Numbered from the stretch's first letter, positions 15,959 through 24,962 are shown. The stretch: DNA of 64,000 nucleotides from Actinomadura macra NBRC 14102 (GCF_001552215.1 NZ_BCQT01000002.1:455866-519865), one strand, 5' to 3'. Numbers and translations are program-made. The notes: generated by a model not told the origin, from the sequence alone.

Positions 15959-17830
15959 ATGAGCGCCATGACAGATCTCGTCCCCGGAACTTCAGCCGCC
16001 CTTAAGAAACTGGACCCCACCCTCTCCCCGCAGGTGCGGGCCTGGGCAGGGGAGCTACGCGAGGTCTGGCGGATCGCGGGGATGTCGATCAACCGTTTCG
16101 CGGCCCTGTACCCCGTCGACAAGGGCACGTTGTCGCGCTACCTGAACGGCAAGCGCGTGCCCCGCGACCACTGGTTCCTGGACAAGCTGCTGATCGTCTT
16201 GGCCGAGCAGGGCAAAGAGGTCTCCCAGGAGGTTCGCGAGCATCTGGCCCGGCTCCAACTGGAGGCGCTTGAAGTCGCCCACCCGCAGGAATACCGGGTG
16301 CGGCTGATCAGCGACGAACTGGAAGTGGCGGACGTGGGCCGCCGCGAGGCCGAACGCTACGCCCGCTCATTGGAGGAGCAACTCGCCGACCGGATCCGCC
16401 GGTTCGAGGAGCTCAACGACCAGCACTGCCGGTTACGGGCCGCCCATGACGCCGACCGCGCGGCCATGCGCGCCGAGAGGGAGCGCCTGGAACGGGAGAT
16501 CGCAGATCTCACCAGCTCGCTGGAGCACGCCCGCCATCGCACCGCACAGGCCGAGCAACGCTGCCAGTCCCTCGAAGACCTCCTCGACCGGCTGGAGTCC
16601 TCGTCGCCGAGTGCCCCGGGCGGCGCCATTCGCGACATCCCTCTCACCGATGCGGGCGCCGTGGCGCGGCTCCTGGACACCTTTCGCGAGATGGGGGCCG
16701 AAGAGCAGGCCGTGGCACTCGCCGAAAGGGCGGCCGGCGGTTGTCCGTTCACCGACAGCACCGGTGCGAGGCTGCTCCTGGATGCCTTGCGGAAGTTGGG
16801 GGCCGACCTGCTGGCCACGGAGTTCGCCGAACGGGTCGCGGCCCAAGCCCCATTCGCACTGCCGGCCGCCGTAGCGGAGCATCTGCGGGATCTACGTGAG
16901 ATGGGGGCCGAAACGCAGGCTGCGACACTCGCGGCACTGGCCGCCGAGCAATGCCCATGCACCGATGCGGCCGCCGCTGGGGAGTTGTTGAGCACTCTGC
17001 GGAAGATGGGGGCGCGAGCGCAGATCGGTGTGTACGCCGCACGGATCGCCTCCGAAGCTTCGTCCGCCGACCCGGGGAACGTGGCACTGGTGTTGCGCGG
17101 CTTGCGGGCGGCAGGAGCCGATCGGCAAGCCGCAGCCTTCGCGGAGCGGGTCGCCGACACTGCCCCGTGCGCAGTTGCGGGCAGCGTAGGAGGGCTGCTG
17201 GACGTCCTGGCGAAGGCAGGGGCTACCACGCAGACGCTGAGACTGGCCGAGCGCGCGGTCTTGCAGTTCCCCCTCACAGATCCGCTGGAGGTGAAGAGGC
17301 TTCTGATCGTGCTGCAGGATAGAGGCGGGCAGGCGCAGGCAGTGAAGCTGACCACACGAGCCGCGCTCGAGGCCTCCATCAATCGGAACGGCATGGGATC
17401 GCTGATCCAGGCCCTGGAGGCACCGGAGGCCAACGCGTTCCTTGACTGGATCTCCACCGACTGCCCGGTCAGCGAGCTGAACACGGTGGGACGGCTGCTG
17501 GACACACTGCAGTGGATCGAGGCTGAGGCGCCGGCTGCGGCGCTCGCCGAGCGGGCCGCCCTGTCCTGCCCGGTCCGCGACCCGGCCGAGGTCGCGGGAC
17601 TGCTGGACGCGATGCGCCGGATCGGTGCGGACGCGCAGGCCGCCCGGCTCGCTGAGCGAGTCGCAGCCGATTGCCGTGTCACCAATTCGTACGCCGTGCG
17701 GCGACTCCTGGACGCGTTGCGGCGGATGGGCGCGAACCCGCAGGCCGCTCTGTTGGAAGGGCGGTGCGGCAGCCCAGGGGTTCGCGCCGTTCGCCGCCAT
17801 GACGCCGACGGTCGGACGGTCAGTCGGTGA
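15959..17830 (+). CDS. HTH / coiled-coil / tandem-repeat regulatory protein
   Basis: 623 residues in three parts. (1) An XRE-like DNA-binding domain, ~residues 25-75: REVWRIAGMSINRFAALYP then DKGTLSRYLNGKRVP. (2) A long coiled coil, ~100-220, rich in Glu/Arg/Ala. (3) Eleven tandem repeats of about 35 residues, consensus LLDxLRxMGAxxQAxxLAERAA-xxCPxTDxxAV. Such helical repeats probably form a solenoid. I know similar repeats from actinomycete regulators but no assigned function. After the last repeat the sequence turns Arg-rich (GRCGSPGVRAVRRHD), which might reflect a frameshift. The stop overlaps the convergent PhoD-like gene by 11 bp. Confidence 0.75.
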   Translation: MSAMTDLVPGTSAALKKLDPTLSPQVRAWAGELREVWRIAGMSINRFAALYPVDKGTLSRYLNGKRVPRDHWFLDKLLIVLAEQGKEVSQEVREHLARLQLEALEVAHPQEYRVRLISDELEVADVGRREAERYARSLEEQLADRIRRFEELNDQHCRLRAAHDADRAAMRAERERLEREIADLTSSLEHARHRTAQAEQRCQSLEDLLDRLESSSPSAPGGAIRDIPLTDAGAVARLLDTFREMGAEEQAVALAERAAGGCPFTDSTGARLLLDALRKLGADLLATEFAERVAAQAPFALPAAVAEHLRDLREMGAETQAATLAALAAEQCPCTDAAAAGELLSTLRKMGARAQIGVYAARIASEASSADPGNVALVLRGLRAAGADRQAAAFAERVADTAPCAVAGSVGGLLDVLAKAGATTQTLRLAERAVLQFPLTDPLEVKRLLIVLQDRGGQAQAVKLTTRAALEASINRNGMGSLIQALEAPEANAFLDWISTDCPVSELNTVGRLLDTLQWIEAEAPAAALAERAALSCPVRDPAEVAGLLDAMRRIGADAQAARLAERVAADCRVTNSYAVRRLLDALRRMGANPQAALLEGRCGSPGVRAVRRHDADGRTVSR

Positions 17831-19433
17831 TGGTGGCGCGGCCCATTTCGGTGAGGGTCTTCTCGTTCTGCGGGCTCTCCCAGCGGACCTTGCATTCGCG
17901 GCCTGACAGTTCGACGGTCGCGATGGCGTTGTCGAACCAGGGGCCGTCCGTCATCCGCCAGCGCAGGGGCGGCGGGGGGACCTTCGACAGTTTCGCCAGG
18001 GCGCGGAAGGGGGCGGACGTCACGCGTGCGCACGCGATCCGGTTCGCCCAGCGGAACTTTCCGATGAGGGGGTTCCGCAGGGGCGAGCAGACGATCTGGG
18101 TGATCTTCGACTGGGTGTCGGGGGCGATGACCCGTGACAGGTAGGAGTAGTGGATGTCGCCGGACAGGAAGGAGATGCTGGCCGGCGCGGGTCCGCGGTC
18201 GCCGCGTCCGACCGCGATGACGTCGCCCGCGACCTCGCGGAACGAGCGCTCGAACGCGGCCCAGTGCTCCAGGTCGGCGGCCTGCCGGATCTTCTCGCCG
18301 AGCCCGGCGCCGCGCTTGCCCCACGCGCCGCCCGCGACGGCCTCGTTCCACGACTCGGCGTGGTGGATCGCACGCGGCAGCAGGTAGGGCAGGGAACTGG
18401 CGATGAGGAGGTGGTCCATGCCGCCGCGGCACTGCTGGTCCAGCCAGCGGAACTCCTCGTCGTCGAGCATGCCGCGCCGGTCGGCGGTGAGCAGCCGGGA
18501 GCAGCGGCTGTCCACGACGATCAACCGGGTGCCGCCCCAGTCGTGCGCGTAGCTCCAGCGGGTGGTCGCGGGTTCCTTGTCGGCCTGCTCGGCGAACTCG
18601 TCCAGGATGGGACCGACGTCGCCGGACGCGGCGCGCACCGCCTTGTGGACGGGGTCGGACGCGCGGTCCCGCGGCGACATGTTCCCGAGGTGCTGGTAGA
18701 TCCAGTAGGAGCCGATGCCGCCGGTGATGCGGGCCCTCCACCAGGGCCGCGACCACATGTCCTGCCGCCAGGCGTAGGAGGTGTTCCAGTCGTCGCGGAT
18801 GTCGTGGTCATCGAAGATCGTGAAGGTGGGGATGGTGGACAGCAGCCACCGCACGGCCGGGTCGCGCCAGGCCAGCTTGTAGAGCTGGGTGTAGTCCTCG
18901 AAGTCGGCGGCCTCGTCCACGGGCGGCTCGTCGGCGTCACGGCGGCCGCGGATGAACGTGCGCATCTCCTCGCTCAACTCGTCGGCGTAGACCTGGTCGC
19001 CGACCATGAGCAGGATGTCGGGCCACACCTCGGCGGCGCCGCTGCGGAGGCGGTGGGCGAACGCGGCGAGCGCGTCGTGGCCGAACTCCTCCGTCGTGCC
19101 GGGCGAGCGGCGGCACGACCCGAAGGAGATCCGCAGGGTGCCGCCGGGGTCCAGGGTCCTGATCTGGCTGGCGGGGAAGCCGTCGGGGGCTTCGGGCCAG
19201 ACCTTCTCGCCGTCCAGGACGACCTCGTAGGGGATTCGCGCGCCGGCGTCGAGCCCGTCGATCTCGACGAGCCCGTAGTGGTGGCCGTGCGCGGTGAACG
19301 TGCGGGCGCCCGCGTCCAGCCCATGCTCGGCGTTGACGACGCGGACCTCGCACGGCTGGTCGGTCTCGACCCAGATCGTCGCGGTGTGCGCGCTCACATG
19401 CCGGAGGTGGGGCCCGAGTACCAAAGCGGTCAT
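17820..19433 (-). CDS. PhoD-like metallophosphatase/phosphodiesterase
   Basis: About 537 residues. It shows PhoD-family metallophosphatase motifs: ISFGSCRR, LLMVGDQVYADEL, FTIFDDHDIRDDWN, LIVVDSR and a late FLSGDIHYSYLSRV, which together form the metal-binding site. It begins with a Fn3-like domain (VLGPHLRHVSAHTATIWVETD). No signal peptide or twin-arginine motif is visible at the chosen ATG 19433, so unlike Bacillus PhoD it may be cytoplasmic. Reported members act on phosphodiesters; the substrate here is unknown. An AGAGAGA stretch precedes the start. Confidence 0.85.
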   Translation of the reverse strand: MTALVLGPHLRHVSAHTATIWVETDQPCEVRVVNAEHGLDAGARTFTAHGHHYGLVEIDGLDAGARIPYEVVLDGEKVWPEAPDGFPASQIRTLDPGGTLRISFGSCRRSPGTTEEFGHDALAAFAHRLRSGAAEVWPDILLMVGDQVYADELSEEMRTFIRGRRDADEPPVDEAADFEDYTQLYKLAWRDPAVRWLLSTIPTFTIFDDHDIRDDWNTSYAWRQDMWSRPWWRARITGGIGSYWIYQHLGNMSPRDRASDPVHKAVRAASGDVGPILDEFAEQADKEPATTRWSYAHDWGGTRLIVVDSRCSRLLTADRRGMLDDEEFRWLDQQCRGGMDHLLIASSLPYLLPRAIHHAESWNEAVAGGAWGKRGAGLGEKIRQAADLEHWAAFERSFREVAGDVIAVGRGDRGPAPASISFLSGDIHYSYLSRVIAPDTQSKITQIVCSPLRNPLIGKFRWANRIACARVTSAPFRALAKLSKVPPPPLRWRMTDGPWFDNAIATVELSGRECKVRWESPQNEKTLTEMGRATITD

Positions 19434-19774
19434 AGAACGTCTCTCTAGCGGACGGGAGGGCGCCGCGTCCACTGAAGAGACGATCTACAAGGTGAACAGC
19501 ACCCCGGGAACGTGCCTCACGGGAGCCGGATGACCTTCTCGCGCATGACGGGCGACGGTCGTCGTGGAGGCAGGAGAACACAGCGGAGCCCGCGCCCAGG
19601 CACGCATGGCGGTCGAGCACGGACGCCCGTCATAATGACCGACCTGGTGGTCAGGAAGAACCTCTGGGCTCAGGCCCTGGTCGACCGACCAGGCGTTCAT
19701 GTCGCGGAGAGCCTGCGTGAGGTACTGGAAGTTGTCGACAGCCTGATAAGCGGAGAGTCCCTCGTAGAGGCTGA
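19434..19774. other. Region with promoter-like elements and a possible short ORF
   Basis: CATAAT at 19631-19636 is a -10-like box and CCTGGTCG-AC-CGACCAGG (19676-19693) is a perfect 8-bp inverted repeat. From 19635 a plus-strand frame opens with MTDLVVRKNLWAQALVDRPG and continues plausibly for ~48 codons. It then degenerates at the point where the regulator remnant begins in another frame. I treat it as decayed sequence rather than a gene. Confidence 0.35.
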
Positions 19775-20341
19775 TCTACGGCGGCCGCGAACACCCTCGC
19801 CGATCACCACCGCCGCGCGATGCGTCTCGCCGCCCGGCAGTCCGACAGGGTCGCCGAGCATTTCGCCGAAGTCGGCCTGGCCCTCGCCGCCCGCCGTCGC
19901 GGCGACCTGGACGACGCGGAGGCGCACCTCGCCCCGTGGCTGCCCTGGGTGCGGACGGTGCACGGCGAGCCCGGCCTGGCGCTCGACCTGGCCGAACTCG
20001 GGTTCATCGCCGAACTCCGCGGCGACCCGTCCACCGCACTCGCCAGGCACCGCGACGGCCTCGAATCCGCCCGTAAGATCGGCGACCCGCGCGCCGTCGC
20101 GGTCGCCTTCGAGGGCATCGCGGGCGTCCGCGCCCTGGACGGAGACCCCGCAGCGGCGGCCCGCCTGCTCGGCTCGGCCGCCGCGCTCCGCACGTCCGTC
20201 GATGCCCCGCTGCCCCCTGCCGAACGCACCGACGTTGACCGAATCACCGCATCAGCCCGCGCGGCCTTGGGCGCGACCCGTTTCGAGTCCGAGTTCGACC
20301 AGGGCCAGCGAACCCCACCCGATCAGGTCGATTCCGCCTGA
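19775..20341 (+). pseudogene. C-terminal remnant of an AfsR/LuxR-type ATPase regulator
   Basis: The open frame starts after a stop at 19772-19774 with [12 protein letters not shown] and reads [49 protein letters not shown] and [23 protein letters not shown]. This is the typical TPR-like C-terminus of large (~900 residue) NB-ARC/LuxR or SARP-type regulators. The ATPase and DNA-binding parts are missing and no ribosome site fits. An ATG at 19820 could still yield a 173-residue protein. Its end overlaps the convergent epimerase gene by 19 bp. Decay is the simplest reading. Confidence 0.65.
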
Positions 20342-21318
20342 CTCAGGAACTCGGCCTCCTTCTCCGGGCTCAACCCCACTCCTGGACGGTCGGGACGCAG
20401 CGGAGCCTGCCCGCCGATCCGGTGGAGCCACGCCCACGTGTCGGCGACCGTCTCCTCTACAGGACGGCAGCGAAGCCCGGTGTTCAGGGCCTTCGTCACG
20501 TCCCCCCGGTGCAGCGAGTCGTAGGTCTCGCCGGGCGGAAGCCAGAGCGGGAGATCCATCCAGGGTTCGATTCCCGCGGCGAGAAGGGGCGCCGGATCAC
20601 TCCAGACCAGTTCCGCGTCCGAGCCGGTCACCCGGACGCAGGTCTCCAGAAGCTCGCCCGTCGTCGTGAAGCCGGGCGGGCTGACGAGGTTGTACGGGCC
20701 GCCAAGGCCGTTCTCGATGGCGTCCAGCGTCCACACCGCGAGGTCACGGACATCGATGTACTGCAACCCGAGGTCACGTGGGCCGGGAGCAAGCACCCGT
20801 CCGCCGCGCGCCATCCGCGTAAGCCACCAGGGCAGCCGCCCGATGTTCTCGTACGGGCCGATGATGAGCCCCGCCCGTACGAGCAGCGCCCGATCCCCGA
20901 ACGCGTCGATCGCGGCGAGCTCACCACCCCGCTTGGCCTCGGCGTACTCGACGTCGCCGTCATCGGGGGAGCCGTCCACCACGGGCGCCCCCTCGTCGAG
21001 CCCGGGCGGTGTCGGGAACCTGTAGACGGAACGGCTGGAGATGTAGACGTAGCGTCCGACACGTCGGGAGAGCATCCGCGCGGCGTCGCGCACTGCGGAC
21101 GGTGCACCCGACCACGTGTCGACGACCGCGTCCCACTCCCCTTCGGCGAGCGCCTTGAGCCCGTCGTCCTCCGTCCGGTCGCCGTGCAACGAACCCACAC
21201 CCTCTGGCGGTTCGTGACGCCCCCGGTGGAAAGCCGTCACCTCCCAGCCACGCGCAAGAGCGTCATCGGTGATGGCGCGCCCCACGAATTCGGTCCCGCC
21301 CAGCATCAGAAGCCTCAT
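20323..21318 (-). CDS. NAD-dependent epimerase/reductase (extended SDR)
   Basis: 331 residues from ATG 21318: [16 protein letters not shown], a Rossmann start with GGTxFxG, then [18 protein letters not shown], a YAEAK active-site-like motif (Tyr-x-x-x-Lys form, [12 protein letters not shown]), and [20 protein letters not shown]. These fit NAD-dependent epimerase/dehydratase or mRNA-binding-like SDR proteins. The substrate is unknown. The in-frame extension upstream to 21453 is not conserved-looking. Confidence 0.82.
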   Translation of the reverse strand: MRLLMLGGTEFVGRAITDDALARGWEVTAFHRGRHEPPEGVGSLHGDRTEDDGLKALAEGEWDAVVDTWSGAPSAVRDAARMLSRRVGRYVYISSRSVYRFPTPPGLDEGAPVVDGSPDDGDVEYAEAKRGGELAAIDAFGDRALLVRAGLIIGPYENIGRLPWWLTRMARGGRVLAPGPRDLGLQYIDVRDLAVWTLDAIENGLGGPYNLVSPPGFTTTGELLETCVRVTGSDAELVWSDPAPLLAAGIEPWMDLPLWLPPGETYDSLHRGDVTKALNTGLRCRPVEETVADTWAWLHRIGGQAPLRPDRPGVGLSPEKEAEFLSQAEST

Positions 21319-21404
21319 GCCTGAAACTCTGCCAAACGTACGTACTGTACGGAACACCTGCACGCTGACAGCGGAACCCCCAGCGCCTCCCTGACTCGAC
21401 GACG

Positions 21405-21436
21405 GAAAAGGGTTCCCGCGCCATGCGCGGGAACCC
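21405..21436 (-). terminator. Rho-independent terminator of the crystallin-like gene
   Basis: GGGTTCCCGCGC (21410-21421) pairs perfectly with GCGCGGGAACCC (21425-21436) around a CAT loop. On the minus strand it is followed by CTTTTCC. It lies 53 bp after the stop of the secreted protein gene at 21490. Confidence 0.88.
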
Positions 21437-21489
21437 GTCCGGAGCCCGGTCACGATCCCGGTGCCCCCGCTCGTGTCACCTGTAGGTGT

Positions 21490-22152
21490 TTACGACCAGC
21501 GCAGGGAGCTGGTCAGGTCGTTCATGGCGTTGCCGATGTAGTTGCGGGTCGACTGGTAGCCGGTGCTGGTGCCTCCAAAAGTCGTGTGCTCGAAGTGGCT
21601 CACCCAGCAGCCGGAGTAGGTCCTGTAGGAGGAGATCAGGTCGCCCCAGCCGATGGCGTGCAGGTTGGGGTACTCATAGTCGACGTCGGAGGTGGGCCCG
21701 GTGCATGCATGGTCGGTGGAGAAGGCGACGCTCTGGCCGCCGAAGTTGCCGTCCACGAACTCGATGGAGGTGACGTATTGGCCGTCGCGCCTGCCGGCGT
21801 CCTCGATGGCGGCGTTGAACCGCGGGTCCCGTAGGGCGTCGCCCGGTTTGCCGGGTGCGTTGGTGATCCGGCCACCGGTCGCGTCGGCGATCGCCTCCGC
21901 GAAGCTGCCGTGACAGGTCATGGCGTTGTCGTGGGACAGATCGACCACGCAGTGCCGGCCCGCTGGTGCCTTTGGTGCCGAGCCGGTCGACGGTTGGCCG
22001 GCCCCTCCCGGCGTCGGGGCGATCTGGACGTCGCCCAGGGCCGGCTGGGATCCCGGACGAACTGACGGGGCCGCCGAAGCATTCGAGGCGATGCAGAGAC
22101 CGCCGAGCATGGTGAGGGCAGGAAGCAGCATCTTCATCATTGATCTGCGCAT
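21490..22152 (-). CDS. Secreted beta/gamma-crystallin-like protein (peptidase inhibitor I36 type)
   Basis: 220 residues. The Sec signal peptide is RRSMMKMLLPALTMLGGLCIASNASA, cleaved around residue 28. A Pro/Gly-rich spacer follows, and the C-terminal ~90 residues have the Greek-key-like pattern FVDGNFGGQSVAF, then IGWGDLISSYRTYSG, then FEHTTFGGTSTGYQ and NAMNDLTSSLRWS. This resembles Streptomyces metalloprotease-inhibitor or crystallin-fold proteins. It is probably extracellular. ATG 22152 is preceded by GGAGAG 7 nt upstream. A strong terminator follows. Confidence 0.75.
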   Translation of the reverse strand: MRRSMMKMLLPALTMLGGLCIASNASAAPSVRPGSQPALGDVQIAPTPGGAGQPSTGSAPKAPAGRHCVVDLSHDNAMTCHGSFAEAIADATGGRITNAPGKPGDALRDPRFNAAIEDAGRRDGQYVTSIEFVDGNFGGQSVAFSTDHACTGPTSDVDYEYPNLHAIGWGDLISSYRTYSGCWVSHFEHTTFGGTSTGYQSTRNYIGNAMNDLTSSLRWS

Positions 22153-22283
22153 TGTGCTCTCCGATTCGATTCTGAGGTGAGGTTCTGGATTGCGAGCGGA
22201 GTCCTCGTCCGGGCGCGACTGGGAGCGACTGGTACCGGGGCGGTGGCATGGGCGTCGCGCTCGTGGTCTCGGCGATGTCTGAT

Positions 22284-22488
22284 TCAGTCGCCGGTGGTTG
22301 CCAGGGCGGGTCGGAAGCTGGTGTTGGCGCCCGGTATCGACTGGGGAGGGGTCCAGGTGACGCCGCTGCGACGGCTGAAGAGGATGCGCTGGTCGCCGTC
22401 CACTCCCTTCCAGGTCATGTAGACCAAGTCGCCGCGCATAGTCAGAGCCGGGCCGGTACTGGTGTCGGCCCTGGGGACGGGTTGTGGG
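22284..22488 (-). pseudogene. C-terminal fragment of a BNR/sialidase-like repeat protein
   Basis: Reading the minus strand to the TGA at 22284-22286 gives STGPALTMRGDLVYMTWKG, then DQRILFSRRSGVTWTPPQSI and PGANTSFRPALATTGD. This is the GDxVYMxWKG...ILFSRxSGxxWTPP pattern of BNR-repeat beta-propellers. There is no start codon or upstream propeller blade before ~22488, so it is a truncated end of a larger secreted protein. It lies just upstream of the crystallin-like gene. Confidence 0.6.
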
Positions 22489-22589
22489 GCCCGGGCCGAC
22501 CGCGGGCACGGGTGACGAGGGGGCGATACCGCTACAAGTGATTCGCTACGATCAGATCGGTACAGTTGCTGCGGTCAACACTGACGGTA

Positions 22590-22607
22590 GTTCTATACTC
22601 ACAGAAC
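22590..22607. promoter_or_regulatory. Promoter/operator of the TetR gene
   Basis: GTTCT-ATACTCAC-AGAAC is an inverted repeat with the -10-like TATACT (22594-22599) inside it. It is ~130 bp before the TetR start on the plus strand. The overlap of operator and -10 suggests autorepression. Confidence 0.5.
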
Positions 22608-22739
22608 GACAAGAGATCGCCTTGAAGTGCGAGGATGCTGTCACCGATCGGCTACCTGGAGCGTCAACCGCGGCGAAGAGCACCGCCCGAACGCGCGGCG
22701 AGTGGGTCTCCGCGATCGAGAACACGGACAGGACGGCCG

Positions 22740-23345
22740 ATGGTGCGGACCAACCCTGAACGGCGAGCGGCTCTGCTGGACGCGGCTATCGAACTGCTGG
22801 CCCAGCGTGGAGCCCGCGGCGTCACCTATCGGGCTCTGGACGCCCACGCCGGTATGCCCACCGGCACCGCGCTGCACTACTTCCGCAACCGCAAGGAACT
22901 GCTCCACCAGATCGCCGACCGCGTCCTGGAGCGCTACCGGCGGCGCGAAGACCAGCACCGCCAAGCCGTGACCGGCCCGCTCGACCGTGACGGCATGATC
23001 GCCCTGTTCCAGCGCAGCGTCCGTCAGGCCGTCGCCGACCCCACCCTCCAGATCGCCTCGATCGAGCTGGCCCTGGAGGCTGCTCGTACGCCCGACCTGC
23101 AACCGATCATGGTTCAGATGACCCGCACCGGCATCGGCGACGACTTCACCGACCTCGCCGCCCGCCACAGCCCCGGCGACACTCGCGATCTCACCCTGAT
23201 GTACATGGCACTGCACTCACTGGTCACCCACCAGGTCCTCATCCCCGGCGCCCTGCCCATCACCCACACCGACGACCTGGTCGCCCACCTCATCGGCCGT
23301 CTCATCCCCGACCATCACCCCCAAGATCCGCAAGGCACCGCCTAG
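22740..23345 (+). CDS. TetR-family transcriptional regulator
   Basis: 201 residues. The N-terminal HTH is RRAALLDAAIELLAQRGARGVTYRALDAHAGMPTGTALHYFRNRKELL, a standard TetR DNA-binding domain (residues ~7-55). The ligand domain is unassigned (TetR_C-type). ATG 22740 has AGGA about 10 nt upstream. Its own promoter palindrome suggests autoregulation. Target genes are not obvious; the nearest are the VOC protein downstream and the crystallin-like gene. Confidence 0.88.
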   Translation: MVRTNPERRAALLDAAIELLAQRGARGVTYRALDAHAGMPTGTALHYFRNRKELLHQIADRVLERYRRREDQHRQAVTGPLDRDGMIALFQRSVRQAVADPTLQIASIELALEAARTPDLQPIMVQMTRTGIGDDFTDLAARHSPGDTRDLTLMYMALHSLVTHQVLIPGALPITHTDDLVAHLIGRLIPDHHPQDPQGTA

Positions 23346-23630
23346 CTCGAAACACCATGCGTTTCGCCGGGGCAGGCGGCCTGGCGTAGCGCGGCGAGGG
23401 GTGCGACCGGATGAGAACTGATCCGGCAGCAGGACGAGCGTCAGCGCACCTGACAGCCGCCAGCAGGTCGAGCATGGGTACATCGCCGCGCTGGGGCCGG
23501 TGCCGCGACGTCAGGCTGTACGGCTTCGCGGTGCCGTGCTCGCCGGCAACCGGACGGCGGTTGTCGATAATGGCCTGTCGGTTCCGTCTCAGAGGTAGAC
23601 GTGGCCACACCACATACAGGGAGACCCAGC

Positions 23631-24071
23631 ATGGCGATTCAGCGGATGGACAACGTCCTTATCGTCGTCGACGACCTGGACGCGGTCATTGCGTTCTTCG
23701 TCGAACTCGGCATGGAACTGGAGGGCAAGGGGTCACTTGAGGGAGGATTCGCGGAGCGCGTCATCGCGCTCAACGACGTCCGGCAGGACGTCGCGATGCT
23801 GCGGACTCCGGACGGCCATGGCCGAGTGGAGCTGGCGAAGTTCCACACGCCGAAGGCCATCACACCCGAGCCGAAGGACCCGCCGGCGAACACGCTGGGC
23901 ATTCGTCGCATCATGTTCGCCGTCGACGACATCGAGGACGTCATCGCCCGCCTGCGAACCCACGGTGCCGAACTCGTGGGCGAAGTGGCGCGGTTCGAGG
24001 ACATCTACCGACTCTGTTACGTCCGTGGCCCCGAGGGCATCATCGTCGGACTGGCCGAGCAGCTCGGCTGA
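23631..24071 (+). CDS. VOC (glyoxalase/bleomycin-resistance) family protein
   Basis: 146 residues with two beta-alpha-beta-beta-beta modules: MDNVLIVVDDLDAVIAFFVELGMELEG, and RRIMFAVDDIEDVIARLRTHGAELVG ending YVRGPEGIIVGLAEQ. These form the metal-binding vicinal-oxygen-chelate fold. The chosen ATG has GGGAGA about 7 nt upstream. It may be a lyase, dioxygenase or binding protein; the substrate is unknown. The 285 bp before it (23346-23630) contain no gene I can support. Confidence 0.85.
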   Translation: MAIQRMDNVLIVVDDLDAVIAFFVELGMELEGKGSLEGGFAERVIALNDVRQDVAMLRTPDGHGRVELAKFHTPKAITPEPKDPPANTLGIRRIMFAVDDIEDVIARLRTHGAELVGEVARFEDIYRLCYVRGPEGIIVGLAEQLG

Positions 24072-24101
24072 AGGCTGCCCGGCCCTTCTCGTCAACGGCC
24101 C

Positions 24102-24812
24102 TTACGGCTTCCAGCACTGGGTCAGTTTGTAGCTGCCCCGGTCGGACTTGGAGCCCACCGAGATGACCGCCGTGGAGTACGTGGTCAGACACATCGACTT
24201 CTTGACGGTGGCCCAGCTCGGCAGGCCCTGGTCGGACCACTTCACGGGGTTGGCCTGGGAGTTGTATTGCGTGTAGGTCGTGCTCGTGCCGCTGTGGGAG
24301 GTGGTCCGTCCGGCGACCTTGCCGTTGCCGCAGTGGGGAGTGGCGCCGACCGACCATGGGATGCCCACTTGGACGTCCGCCGAACAGGTGGTCTGGTACC
24401 AGTTCTGGGTCAGCTTGGCGGCCTTGGCCTTCGAGGTCTTCTTCTTGCCGCACTTGGCAAGGACGGAAGCGCGCATCGTGGGGGCGGAGACCTTGAGACT
24501 CTTATAGGCGTGGACCGGCACCGATCCGGTGACGGTGTGCTCGACATCGTATTTCGCCGTGCCCCAGATGCTCACTCGCACGCACCGCTTGATTCCCGAG
24601 AAATACTTCTCTTCCCATCGGCTGTACTTCTTGGTGTAGTGCGTTCTCGCTGGGGCCCTCTTACCTTGCGATTCCGCCTCGCCCTGCTTGGCGTGGGCCG
24701 CTCGCGGAGCAGCCGCCTTCTCCGTCGCGTCCCCCGAACAGCCGGTCAGCATGGGGCCTGCCAGGACGAGCCCGGACGCCACCAGCACCGCCGCGCGCTT
24801 CGCGTTATTCAT
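24102..24812 (-). CDS. Secreted lipoprotein of the palindrome regulon
   Basis: 236 residues. The lipoprotein signal peptide is KRAAVLVASGLVLAGPMLTGC with lipobox LTGC (Cys25). The mature part is Lys/Thr/Tyr/Ser-rich with several Cys (CVRVSIWG, AKCGKKK, TTCSADVQVGIPW, SMCLTTY, LTQCWKP) that may pair outside the cell. I do not recognise a family. A GGAGGAG ribosome site precedes the ATG. The palindrome at 24910-24925 and a TAGATT -10 box (24882-24887, read on the minus strand) lie upstream, mirroring the secreted gene at 26018. Confidence 0.75.
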   Translation of the reverse strand: MNNAKRAAVLVASGLVLAGPMLTGCSGDATEKAAAPRAAHAKQGEAESQGKRAPARTHYTKKYSRWEEKYFSGIKRCVRVSIWGTAKYDVEHTVTGSVPVHAYKSLKVSAPTMRASVLAKCGKKKTSKAKAAKLTQNWYQTTCSADVQVGIPWSVGATPHCGNGKVAGRTTSHSGTSTTYTQYNSQANPVKWSDQGLPSWATVKKSMCLTTYSTAVISVGSKSDRGSYKLTQCWKP

Positions 24813-24881
24813 ATTCTTCTCCTCCGCGTGAACCCTCGCCCATGTGTCGAATGGGCACTTCAGGTGTCCAGCTGGGAGTTG

Positions 24882-24925
24882 AATCTAGAATGGTGCGAAA
24901 TTCGTCACCAGGGCCTTAGGGCCCT
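24882..24925 (-). promoter_or_regulatory. Palindrome-controlled promoter of the lipoprotein gene
   Basis: AGGGCC-TTAG-GGCCCT at 24910-24925 is a perfect 6-bp-arm palindrome. 22 bp downstream (minus strand) lies TAGATT (24882-24887), a good -10, followed by the shared string CAACTCCCAG. No good -35 is present, so the palindrome may be an activator site that substitutes for it. Confidence 0.65.
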
Positions 24926-24962
24926 ATGGGGCGGCTTGCGGGGCCCAGGCGCGGCACGGGCG

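Noticed and set aside
23302..23613. Short minus-strand frame with NRQAIIDNRRPVAGEHG between TetR and VOC
   Set aside because: No domain, no ribosome site, and overlapping alternative frames are equally open. I could not support it as a gene or IS remnant.
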